The notes beneath the pieces are model-generated. The model did not search any database, was not told the DNA's origin, and was given only the letters and a program-made list of their open reading frames with translations. Shown piece by piece: positions 7,166-14,817 of a stretch of DNA of 64,000 nucleotides. Both the position numbers and the translations under genes were made by a program. Source of the stretch: Labrenzia sp. THAF82 (lineage in GTDB: Bacteria; Pseudomonadota; Alphaproteobacteria; Rhizobiales; Stappiaceae); assembly GCF_009363435.1 (NCBI RefSeq), contig NZ_CP045354.1:3004501-3068500 (forward strand). Reading direction: 5' to 3'. Each line of letters starts with the position of its first letter. Position 1 is the stretch's first letter.

Positions 7166-9598
7166 CAGTCGTTCGTTCTCGGGATCCCAAAGCGGCTGAT
7201 CGGGCTGCACGACAGCCTTGTGGCGTTTGCCGTAGATCTCTACTTCAAGTTCCGTTCCAGGTTCCGCCAGGGTTGCCTTGACCACGCCGAGCGCGATGGA
7301 GGCATTGATCCTGTATCCCCATCCGCCGGACGTGACTTCGCCGACCAGCTCGCCGTCCTTGAAAATGCAGGCCATATAGGGAGCATCGCACGCGTCGGCA
7401 TCAACGGTGAGTGTTACAAATCCCTTTTTCGGTCCTTGTTCTGCTTCCGTTTGAAGAGCGGATTTCCCTGGATAGTCCTGCAGCTTTTGAAGTTTGACGA
7501 AGCGTCCAAGACCGCTTTCGAGCAGTGTGTAGTCGGAGGAAAGATCTACTTTCCAGGCGCGATACCCCTTTTCCAGCCGCAGAGAATTCAGTGCGAACAT
7601 GCCGAATGGCGTTGCGCCTTGTTTCAAAACGGCATCGTAGATGACGGGCATGTCGTCGAAACTTGCGTGCACCTCCCAACCGAGTTCTCCTGCAAAGGAA
7701 ACGCGAACGAGAAGAGCCGGTTTTCCGGCAACTTCCGTATATTGGTGGGTTAGCCAGCCCGTGGACAGGTCCGCATCCGTCAGTTTGGCAAAAAGCTCGC
7801 GGGATTTGGGGCCGCTTACAATAAGCGTTGTCACTTCACGTGTGCGATCCTTGAGGCTGAGACCTTCTGGCAGTCCGTCCTTCAGTACGGCGAAGTCGTG
7901 CCATTGGGCTGGGGCTGCGGTAATCAGCGTGAAGTCGTCTTCGCCGTGTCTGATGATCGACATTTCGGTCAGGACGCGGCCACGGTTGTCGGGGAAATAG
8001 CCGAGTGTCATGCGGCCGGCTTTTGGAAGCGCGCCGGCAATCTTGTTGCGCAAATATTCCGCGGCACCTTCGCCGTTCAGAGCAAAGCGGCTGAAGCCTG
8101 GCAGATCGAGAACGCCGACACCGTCTCTGACGGCTTCACACTCTGCACGCACGCGCTGTTCCCAAGGCCCGGAACGATTCCAGGTCTGGGTGGCTTCTTC
8201 GCCGATGTCGTCTCCAGCTTCTGCAAACCAGTTTGCTCGCTCCCAGCCGTTGAAGGTGCCCATCTGGCCACCCAATTCAAGAACCTTGGTGTGGTTGGGG
8301 GACACTTTCCGGTCTGGTGCTGCAGGCCATCTGTGGTGCGGAAAGTGCATCGCATATTCGTGGCCGTACACTTCCTTGGCCTTGTCGACACAATATTGGT
8401 CGTCGGTGTAATCGGTATAGCGACGCGGATCGACGCACCACATGTCCCATTCGGTATGGCCGTGCATGATCCATTCGGCGGCGACTTTGCCAGCTCCTCC
8501 GCCCTGAGCGATGCCAAAGGTGAAGGAATGCGCTTCAAATGCGTTCGGGACGCCCGGCATCGGGCCAATCATCGGCAAGCCATCCGGCGCATAAGGGATC
8601 GGTCCGTTGATGTTTCGGCTGACCCCTTGGGTTCCCAAAAGCGGTACGCGGGCCATCGCGTCCTCGATGTACCATTCGAGACGGTCCAGATCGTCAGGAT
8701 AAAGCTGAAAGCTGAAATCTTCGGGCATCTGATCGTCTGGCGTTACCCAGGCGGCCTGGCAGTTACGTTCGTAAGGCCCGAGGTTGAAGCCGACTGTTTC
8801 CTGGCGCAGATAATAAGAGCTGTCGACATCCCGGATCATGGGCAGTTTTCGGCCGTTTTCCTTCGTCCAGGCTTCAACTTCCGGCACCGGTTCGGTCAGG
8901 AAATACTGGTGGCTCATCACTGCTGCCGGGACAGGGCGTCCACCAAACGGCAGGAACCATTCCCCAACGCGCTTTGCATAGTAGCCGGCAGCATTGACCA
9001 CATATTCGCAGCGAATGTCGCCCTTGTCCGTGTGGACGATCCATTCACCATTTTCCCGACTAACGCCCGTTGCCGGCGTGAAACGCGTGATCTTAGCGCC
9101 ATGGGCACGTGCGCCCTTTGCGAGTGCCTGTGTAACCTGGGCAGGATCGATATCGCCGTCGAGTGCATCCCAAAGGCCACCTGCAAGGTCATGGGTCTCC
9201 ATGAATGGGTAATGTTGCTGCAATTCCTCTGGTGTGCAGATGTCCATTTTTAGACCCATCTGCCGTGCCATACCGACCGCGTGCTCGAATTCCATCATGC
9301 GCTCGTCGCTGTGCGCCAGGCGAATTGCCCCGGTCACATGATAGTTGATCGGATAGTCAACCTCATCGGCCAGGCCGCGATACAGCTTCAAACTGTAGCG
9401 CTGCATGTTCATGATGCCGTAGTTCATCGCGAAGTTCGGACAGTTTCCTGCGGCATGCCAGGTTGAACCTGCGGTCAGTTCATTCTTTTCCAGCAGAATG
9501 CAGTCGGACCAGCCGTTCTTGGCAAGGTGATACAGCGTGGCAACACCAACGACACCGCCGCCGATGATTACAACTCGGGCTGTAGAGGGTACGGACAT
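7157..9598 (-). CDS. FAD-dependent oxidoreductase fused to GcvT domain (dimethylglycine/sarcosine dehydrogenase family), copy B
   Basis: Same architecture and the same 813-residue length as the next gene downstream, but clearly diverged in sequence. It has VVIIGGGVVG at residues 9-18, the covalent-FAD histidine again at residue 48 (LTAGSTWHAAG), GWERANWFAEAG at the domain junction, and GcvT signatures VSFAGELGWEVHA and LRLEKGYRAWK. The GcvT domain implies tetrahydrofolate as acceptor of the oxidised methyl group. The start is ATG with AAGAAGGA 6-8 bases upstream. It begins 23 bases after an XRE-cupin regulator, a pairing common for amine-catabolism operons. Two paralogues in tandem may take successive methyl groups from one substrate (inference). 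The substrate itself cannot be read from sequence. Confidence 0.85.
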   Translation of the reverse strand: MSVPSTARVVIIGGGVVGVATLYHLAKNGWSDCILLEKNELTAGSTWHAAGNCPNFAMNYGIMNMQRYSLKLYRGLADEVDYPINYHVTGAIRLAHSDERMMEFEHAVGMARQMGLKMDICTPEELQQHYPFMETHDLAGGLWDALDGDIDPAQVTQALAKGARAHGAKITRFTPATGVSRENGEWIVHTDKGDIRCEYVVNAAGYYAKRVGEWFLPFGGRPVPAAVMSHQYFLTEPVPEVEAWTKENGRKLPMIRDVDSSYYLRQETVGFNLGPYERNCQAAWVTPDDQMPEDFSFQLYPDDLDRLEWYIEDAMARVPLLGTQGVSRNINGPIPYAPDGLPMIGPMPGVPNAFEAHSFTFGIAQGGGAGKVAAEWIMHGHTEWDMWCVDPRRYTDYTDDQYCVDKAKEVYGHEYAMHFPHHRWPAAPDRKVSPNHTKVLELGGQMGTFNGWERANWFAEAGDDIGEEATQTWNRSGPWEQRVRAECEAVRDGVGVLDLPGFSRFALNGEGAAEYLRNKIAGALPKAGRMTLGYFPDNRGRVLTEMSIIRHGEDDFTLITAAPAQWHDFAVLKDGLPEGLSLKDRTREVTTLIVSGPKSRELFAKLTDADLSTGWLTHQYTEVAGKPALLVRVSFAGELGWEVHASFDDMPVIYDAVLKQGATPFGMFALNSLRLEKGYRAWKVDLSSDYTLLESGLGRFVKLQKLQDYPGKSALQTEAEQGPKKGFVTLTVDADACDAPYMACIFKDGELVGEVTSGGWGYRINASIALGVVKATLAEPGTELEVEIYGKRHKAVVQPDQPLWDPENERLRA

Positions 9599-9621
9599 TC
9601 AGTATTCCTTCTTGGAATGCG

Positions 9622-10176
9622 TCAATAAACGGGTGGGGAAATCACCCAAATGGCGATTGCGGGCTCGGAGTAGGGATTGCTCCAGCGATAGGCCGCATTG
9701 CGGATGCGAAAGCTGTCTCCTGCCGCCACGGTGAAAGGTTCATCATCGAGCCAGATATCCAGTTTTCCGGAGATGAGATAGGCGACTTCCTGCGTGGGGC
9801 GCTGAATGGGTTTGTCGCGCGACGAGCCAGGCTGAAAGGTGGAGTGGATCATCTCGAAATTGTCGGTCAGATCGGGCGAAATCAGCGTCTCGAGAAGTCC
9901 GGCGTCGCGTTCGCCAATTACTCGGCGGGCCTTCGCCCTGACGACTTTGCCACTCTCGTTTTCCGGACCATCGGTGCTTCCGAAGAACAATGAAACCTGC
10001 ACTCCGAAAGCGTCCGCGATCTCCCGCAGGTCGGACATTCTGGGTGTTGAAATGTCACGCTCTACCTGCGACAGCCAGCCGACAGATCTGCCCAATCTGT
10101 TGGCCAGGTCTTCAAGCGTCATTTTTCGGGCCGTTCGAAGAGCTCGGATGTCCTCGCCCAGACTGCTATGTTCCAT
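9622..10176 (-). CDS. XRE-family regulator with C-terminal cupin domain
   Basis: The 184-residue protein has a lambda-repressor-like helix-turn-helix at about residues 8-62 (IRALRTARKMTLEDLANRLG, then GWLSQVERDISTPRMSDLREIA) and a small-molecule-sensing cupin barrel at about 110-180 (RPTQEVAYLISGKLDIW; AAGDSFRI). This layout is shared with PuuR-like regulators of polyamine and amine catabolism. It is the first gene of a minus-strand unit that continues after 23 bases into the FAD-GcvT gene B, so it most likely senses that enzyme's substrate or product and controls the pair. TGAAA/TTTCA inverted repeats directly upstream are probable autoregulatory operators. Confidence 0.88.
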   Translation of the reverse strand: MEHSSLGEDIRALRTARKMTLEDLANRLGRSVGWLSQVERDISTPRMSDLREIADAFGVQVSLFFGSTDGPENESGKVVRAKARRVIGERDAGLLETLISPDLTDNFEMIHSTFQPGSSRDKPIQRPTQEVAYLISGKLDIWLDDEPFTVAAGDSFRIRNAAYRWSNPYSEPAIAIWVISPPVY

Positions 10177-10192
10177 TCTGAAGACCTGCTTG

Positions 10193-10249
10193 TGAAAATT
10201 TCACCGATAATTTCATGCGACAATATGAAAAAATCAACAAAAATTTCAC
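10193..10249 (-). promoter_or_regulatory. Clustered TGAAA/TTTCA repeats before the XRE-cupin gene
   Basis: Within 57 bases there is an odd palindrome TGAAAATTTCA (10193-10203), an inverted pair TTTCAT...ATGAAA (10211-10216 and 10225-10230), and another TTTCAC (10244-10249). The first is 17 bases upstream of the regulator's start codon. The AT-rich, repeat-dense layout is what an autoregulated XRE operator/promoter would look like. Binding is inferred. Confidence 0.5.
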
Positions 10250-10415
10250 GCCGCAGAAAGATTCTTTGTCGTGCCGCCAATTCGCTTCGCTGAAAGGAAC
10301 TCAAACGTGTTGAATTCGGTGCGAATTTCGCGTTCGGCAACCGTTGTTGTGACTGGAAAAATCTAAGGTGTGAAATGCGGGTCAGCTGATTTGCGCGCTG
10401 AAAAGAGCAAGCCGG

Positions 10416-11885
10416 CTAACGGCGGGCTTCCCTGATTTTTTTGCCGATAAGGGAAATGCCATCGGGAATACGCGCCGAGGCAATGGAAGAATAGGCCAGG
10501 CGATAGTGCCCAGGGTCTTCTTCATCGGTCGCGAAAAAGGCGCTGCCGGGTTCAATAAGAACCCCATCCTGTCTGAGGCTCATAGCAAGTTTTGTGCTGT
10601 CGATGCCGTCTGGTGCCTTCATCCAAAAGGACGATCCGCCGAAGGTTCCCTGCGTTGTGAGTGAAAGTCGTTCTTCACTGATGCTTTGCTCCATGATCGA
10701 GCGCCGTTTCCGATAGATGCGCCCCATGCGCGCGATCTGGGCGTCATAGTGACCAAGGGACAGAAAATAGGCCGCGGTACGCTGAATGAGGCCAGGCGGG
10801 TGGCGCAATACAAGCGACCGCAGCGCGCGTGCTTCACGGATGAAAGGTTCTGAGGCAACGATGTATCCGAGCCGCAGTCCGGGAAAAAGCGACTTGGAGA
10901 ACGAACCCACATAAATCACACAGCCTGTCGGATCGAGGGACTTGAGAGCCGGGGAAGGGGATTTGAGAAACGAAATCTCGAATTCATAATCGTCTTCAAC
11001 GACAACAAACTCACCTTCGGCGGCCAGCTCCAGGAGCCTGTGACGACGGGATACCGGCATTGTTGCGTTTGTGGGGCAATGATGGCTCGGCGTGGTGAAA
11101 ACCACGTCCAGACTATCTGGAAGCTTTTCAGGTGGCAGGCCGGCGTTATCGACGTCAATGGAGATCGTGTTGCATCTGGTCTGATTGAGGATTTGCCGCA
11201 GGCCAGGGTAACAGGGGTTTTCTATTACAGCCGTACGGCGCTGGGTTAGCAGTATCTGCGCGGTGATCCAAAGCGCATGTTGTGCGCCCATTGTAATCAG
11301 GATCTCTTCCGGGCGCGCGGTGATCCCGCGTCTCGGCAGGATCTGGCGCAGGATAAACTCGACCAGCATAGGGTCGTCGCGCTCGTAATAGTCGGTCGCC
11401 AGAATGTCGAAATCCTTGCGGCCGACAGCCTTCAGTGCACAGTTTCGCCAGTTGTGGTGATCGAAGAGACGCGGATCGGACTGGCCATAGATGAAGGGAT
11501 ATTTGTAGTCACGCCAGTTTTGCGGACGCATGACGGGCACATGTGCCAGGAACCGCTGGCCAAGCGTGCGTGACCAGTCGATGCCCGTGTTTTCCGACTG
11601 GTCCGGCAAATTGAATTTCGGCCTGCTTGGAGCGTTTTGCGCGACGTAATAGCCGGATCGGCCTTTTGAAATCAGATATTCGTTGGAGACGAGTTCTGTA
11701 TAGGCAATCGTGACCGTTATCCTGGCGACACCAAGATGCTCGGCAAGTTTGCGGCTTGACGGCATCCGTTCGCCCGGCAGGCAACGACCGGACAGAATGG
11801 CTTCGACCACGAGCTGCTGTATTTGTTGCTGCAGCGAGGTTTCAGTGTCGGGTCGAAGGAAGAATGTCTCCGCCGGTATTGCCAT
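10416..11885 (-). CDS. tauR: MocR/GntR-type taurine regulator TauR
   Basis: This 489-residue protein has an N-terminal GntR winged helix (about residues 12-80; GERMPSSRKLAEHLGVARIT) joined to a class I aminotransferase-like domain that keeps the PLP-lysine segment VGSFSKSLFPGLRLGY. This is the MocR architecture; TauR of Rhodobacter capsulatus, known to activate tpa, has it. It sits between the XRE-cupin unit and tpa, on the same strand as both. The ATG at 11885 has no Shine-Dalgarno sequence: bases just upstream are occupied by two CTGGACC repeats (11888-11919), so the message may be leaderless and self-regulated. A taurine-PLP adduct is the likely signal (inferred from the family). Confidence 0.9.
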   Translation of the reverse strand: MAIPAETFFLRPDTETSLQQQIQQLVVEAILSGRCLPGERMPSSRKLAEHLGVARITVTIAYTELVSNEYLISKGRSGYYVAQNAPSRPKFNLPDQSENTGIDWSRTLGQRFLAHVPVMRPQNWRDYKYPFIYGQSDPRLFDHHNWRNCALKAVGRKDFDILATDYYERDDPMLVEFILRQILPRRGITARPEEILITMGAQHALWITAQILLTQRRTAVIENPCYPGLRQILNQTRCNTISIDVDNAGLPPEKLPDSLDVVFTTPSHHCPTNATMPVSRRHRLLELAAEGEFVVVEDDYEFEISFLKSPSPALKSLDPTGCVIYVGSFSKSLFPGLRLGYIVASEPFIREARALRSLVLRHPPGLIQRTAAYFLSLGHYDAQIARMGRIYRKRRSIMEQSISEERLSLTTQGTFGGSSFWMKAPDGIDSTKLAMSLRQDGVLIEPGSAFFATDEEDPGHYRLAYSSIASARIPDGISLIGKKIREARR

Positions 11886-11887
11886 GC

Positions 11888-11919
11888 CTGGACCTAATTT
11901 TTGGAATGTCTGGACCTAT
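11888..11919 (+). promoter_or_regulatory. Direct repeats matching the TauR operator
   Basis: CTGGACCTAA (11888-11897) and CTGGACCTAT (11910-11919) are direct repeats 22 bases apart start to start, i.e. two helical turns. They closely resemble the CTGGACTTAA direct repeats recalled as the TauR binding site at the tpa promoter of Rhodobacter capsulatus. They end two bases before the tauR start codon, which points to repression of tauR by its own product. Confidence 0.7.
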
Positions 11920-11960
11920 TAGATGGTTCATCGGGTCGTTTGGCAATTGAAATTCGCGCA

Positions 11961-11998
11961 AAAAAAGAGCGTGGTTGTTTCGGGGCAACCACGCTTTT
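11961..11998 (-). terminator. Rho-independent terminator of tpa
   Basis: GCGTGGTTG (11969-11977), 8-base loop, CAACCACGC (11986-11994) is a perfect 9-bp stem. Read on the minus strand it is followed by CTCTTTTTTT. It lies 41 bases after the tpa stop and separates tpa from tauR. Confidence 0.85.
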
Positions 11999-12034
11999 CA
12001 GTTTCAGGGAGTTATCGCTGTTCGCAGCGAGTTG

Positions 12035-13420
12035 TTATCCGAAGACCCGTGTCAGTGCGCCGTCGATCGCGTCCGTAATCTGGTCGATATCGTCTGACGT
12101 CGCAATCAGAGCCGGAGACAGACAAATGGTGTTGTTGAGGCCTGGCAGGGCGCGGTTGGTGACACCGATGATGACGCCTTGCTTCATGCAATCGGCAACG
12201 ATTGCCTGCATGAGTTTTTCTTCCGCCGGTTCCTTCGTATCGCGATCCTTGACCAGTTCAGCACCGCAGAAAAGACCAATGCCGCGCACATCGCCGATCA
12301 CGGAGTGCTTGTCCATCAGTCCGTGGAGATTGGCCATCAGCCGCTCACCCATTGCGGTTGTGTTGTCGAGGAGACTTTCGTCCTCGATGATCTTCATGTT
12401 TTCAAGGGCTGCCGCCGGACCGGCAGTGCAGCCGCCAAAAGTGGAAATGTCGCGGAAGTGGTTCAAGGGATCGCTTGTGTCGTCCTTGAAGAGGTCGAAA
12501 ACCTGTTCAGTGGTGACCATGCAGGCAATTGCGGCATAACCTGACGCCACACCCTTTGCCATCGTGACAAAGTCCGGCTTGATGCCGTAGTGCTGGTAGC
12601 CGAACCATTTTCCTGTTCTTCCAACGCCGCAGACCACTTCATCGATGTGAAGCAGGATATCGTATTTCCGGCAAATTTCCTGAACACGGTCCCAATATCC
12701 CTTGGGAGGGGTGATTACACCGCCGCCTGCGGTGACTGGTTCCAGGCAAAGTGCACCGACAGTATCCGGCCCCTCACGCAGGATCACTTCCTCAATGGCG
12801 TCGGCCGCACGTTCGCCATATTCCTCAACGTCCCATTGAGCGCGATATTCGCAGCAGTGGGGAACGGAAACAAAACCGGGCGTATAGGGACCGTATTGCG
12901 CATTACGCTCCGGTTGGCCACCGGCAGAAATCGTCGTGATGGACGAGCCATGGTAGTCACGCTCCCGGTAGAGGATCTTGTGCTTTTTGCCGCCGTATCG
13001 CTTGTGAGCGATCTGACGCACGATCTTGAATGCCTTTTCGTTGGCTTCAGTGCCAGAATTGGTGAAGTAAACGCGGCTCATGCCCGGCATCTTGGAGATG
13101 AGACGCTCGGAAAAGAGCGCTCCTGGAATGGAGCCGGCGGAATTGGCGAAATAGTTGAGCTTGATGAGCTGATCACGAATGGCGTCAGCAATAGAGACGC
13201 GTCCATAGCCGACATTCACCGTCCACACGCCGCCCGAGACAGCATCCAGATGCTCCTTACCGGTCGCATCCCACAGCCGCATGCCCTTGCCTTCGACCAT
13301 GATCTTCGGGTCGGTCGTTTCCAGGGACTTGTGTTGAAAGAGGTGATGCCAGACATGGCTGCGGTCGGCTTCAATGATTTCGCTCATGTCGTTCGGGGAT
13401 GCTGCAATATTCACGGCCAT
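12035..13420 (-). CDS. tpa: Taurine:pyruvate aminotransferase
   Basis: This class III PLP aminotransferase transfers the amino group of taurine to pyruvate, giving sulfoacetaldehyde and alanine. The 461 residues have the family length. Visible marks are the substrate-proximal W(T)VNVGYG segment, YFTNSGTEANEKAFK near the cofactor phosphate site, DYHGSS, LLHIDEVVCGVGRTGKWFGYQHY holding the PLP-contacting aspartate, and the Schiff-base lysine in VTMAKGVASGYA. Placement beside tauR, divergent from tauABC and upstream of an Xsc pathway makes Tpa much more likely than a generic omega-aminotransferase. Alanine dehydrogenase to regenerate pyruvate is not in the window. Expression is probably driven by TauR through sites in the 311-base intergenic region. 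Confidence 0.93.
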   Translation of the reverse strand: MAVNIAASPNDMSEIIEADRSHVWHHLFQHKSLETTDPKIMVEGKGMRLWDATGKEHLDAVSGGVWTVNVGYGRVSIADAIRDQLIKLNYFANSAGSIPGALFSERLISKMPGMSRVYFTNSGTEANEKAFKIVRQIAHKRYGGKKHKILYRERDYHGSSITTISAGGQPERNAQYGPYTPGFVSVPHCCEYRAQWDVEEYGERAADAIEEVILREGPDTVGALCLEPVTAGGGVITPPKGYWDRVQEICRKYDILLHIDEVVCGVGRTGKWFGYQHYGIKPDFVTMAKGVASGYAAIACMVTTEQVFDLFKDDTSDPLNHFRDISTFGGCTAGPAAALENMKIIEDESLLDNTTAMGERLMANLHGLMDKHSVIGDVRGIGLFCGAELVKDRDTKEPAEEKLMQAIVADCMKQGVIIGVTNRALPGLNNTICLSPALIATSDDIDQITDAIDGALTRVFG

Positions 13421-13731
13421 ATCCTTTCGTGCGTCAGCTTCATGCGCGACTGAAGAGTGAATTCAATTGAGAGTTCTGCCAGCCTAAATCTAGGCAATTG
13501 CTCAGTTTTCAAGCAGGAACGTCAATTTCCAGTCCAGACAACATGCACCCAGCGGCGACATATAGGGCCAGATCGGGAATAGCTTTAGTTCCAGTTGAGT
13601 GTTTCTATTGTAACCGTGCGGTTCTGTCGTAACCATTTTCAAACGCAGGCCAGCCGTACAAACTGGGAGACGGCAAAAGACAGGAACACCTGCATGCCTG
13701 CATAATAACGAGGGAACAGTGGGAAGATAAA
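13421..13731. promoter_or_regulatory. Divergent tpa/tauA control region
   Basis: No gene fits in these 311 bases. Candidate TauR half-sites, in the orientation of tpa transcription, are TTAGTTCCAG (13585-13594, 9 of 10 to the complement of CTGGACCTAA) and ATAGGGCCAG (13562-13571, 8 of 10), 23 bases apart; a weaker TCCAGTCCAG is at 13528-13537. Also present are the inverted repeat GCCTA-aatc-TAGGC (13482-13495), the palindromic AACCGTGCGGTT (13612-13623) and two GTAACC copies, which could serve tauA or another regulator. Confidence 0.5.
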
Positions 13732-14733
13732 ATGACCTACAAAACTAAACTGTTGAGCGCGGCTGCTGCACTGGCATTCATGAGTGGCCTACCGGCAACT
13801 GCACAATCTGAAGAACTGACCGTCGCTTACTTCCTGGAATGGCCAATGCCTTTCCAGTACGCCAAGGCGACCGGTATGTATGACGAAGCACTCGGGATGC
13901 CTGTCAAATGGGTGTCCTTTGACGCTGGTACGGCAATGTCGGCAGCTATGGCGTCCGGCGACGTGCAAATTGCCGTCAGCCAGGGTGTGCCTCCTTTCGT
14001 GGTTGCGACTTCCGCCGGACAGGATCTGATCTTGGCAGATATCGCTGTGAGCTACTCTGAAAACGACAACTGTGTCGTCGCAGAAACGCTCGAGATCGAA
14101 AAAGAAAACGCCAAGGAACTGGAAGGCAAGAAAGTCGGCGTTCCGATCGGAACGGCCGCCCATTTCGGCTTTCTGGAGCAGATGAAGCATTTCGATGTTG
14201 ACATCACGACGATGGAAATCGTTGACATGGCGCCGGCCGACGGAGCAGCCGCATTCGCTCAGGGCAACCTGGACATGGTTTGCGGCTGGGGCGGTGCGCT
14301 GCGCCGCATGAAGGAACACGGCAACGTGCTTCTGACGGGTGCTGAAAAAGAAGAACTCGGCATTCTTGTTTTTGACGGCATCAGCACACCGGCAAACTTT
14401 GCGGCTGAAGAGAGCGAGCTTTTGACCAAGTTCCTCGCGGTGACCGAAGAAGCCAACGCCATGTGGAATGCCGGTGACAAGAAGGCTGAAATGCTGAAGG
14501 TCATCGCAAAAGACGCTGGTATGGATGAGGCAGCGGCGGAAGAGTCTCTGGCGACCTTTACCTTCCCGACAATGGAAGACAAGCTGAGTGCCAAGTGGCT
14601 TGACGGCAACGTCCAGAACTTCATGCTCGGTGTTGCAAACGTGTTCAAGGAAGCCGGATCGATCCCGGTCGCTCTGGACACTTATGCTGATACGGTCGAT
14701 TCCAGCTATCTGGCCGCGGCACAATCCAACTGA
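13732..14733 (+). CDS. tauA: Taurine ABC transporter, periplasmic binding protein
   Basis: This 333-residue secreted protein has a signal peptide (lysine-containing start, hydrophobic LLSAAAALAFMSGL, cleavage near ATAQS-EE). The mature part is an NMT1/SsuA-type solute-binding fold: LTVAYFLEWPMPFQYAKATGM, then VKWVSFDAGTAMSAAMASGD and IAVSQGVPPF, followed by the lobe-crossing GKKVGVPIGTAAHFGFL. It should bind taurine in the periplasm and deliver it to TauBC. A terminator-like hairpin separates it from tauB, so the binding protein is probably made in excess over the membrane parts. It lies divergent from tpa, consistent with joint control. Confidence 0.93.
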   Translation: MTYKTKLLSAAAALAFMSGLPATAQSEELTVAYFLEWPMPFQYAKATGMYDEALGMPVKWVSFDAGTAMSAAMASGDVQIAVSQGVPPFVVATSAGQDLILADIAVSYSENDNCVVAETLEIEKENAKELEGKKVGVPIGTAAHFGFLEQMKHFDVDITTMEIVDMAPADGAAAFAQGNLDMVCGWGGALRRMKEHGNVLLTGAEKEELGILVFDGISTPANFAAEESELLTKFLAVTEEANAMWNAGDKKAEMLKVIAKDAGMDEAAAEESLATFTFPTMEDKLSAKWLDGNVQNFMLGVANVFKEAGSIPVALDTYADTVDSSYLAAAQSN

Positions 14734-14751
14734 TTGGCGTATCCTGCATTG

Positions 14752-14786
14752 AATGGGGCGGCGCTCGTCGCCGCTCCATTTCTTTT
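14752..14786 (+). terminator. Intra-operon attenuator between tauA and tauB
   Basis: ATGGGGCGGCG (14753-14763), loop CTCGT, CGCCGCTCCAT (14769-14779) forms an 11-bp stem with one G-U pair and is followed by TTCTTTT. It ends about 30 bases before tauB. Partial termination here would favour tauA over tauBC. Confidence 0.75.
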
Positions 14787-14817
14787 ATCTCAATCAGGCT
14801 GCAGGAGATGGTCGGCT

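Noticed and set aside
7898..9253. 451-codon plus-strand frame antisense to the FAD-GcvT gene B
   Set aside because: Shadow of a well-supported flavoprotein; composition (Phe/His/Val rich) and missing start signals argue against it.
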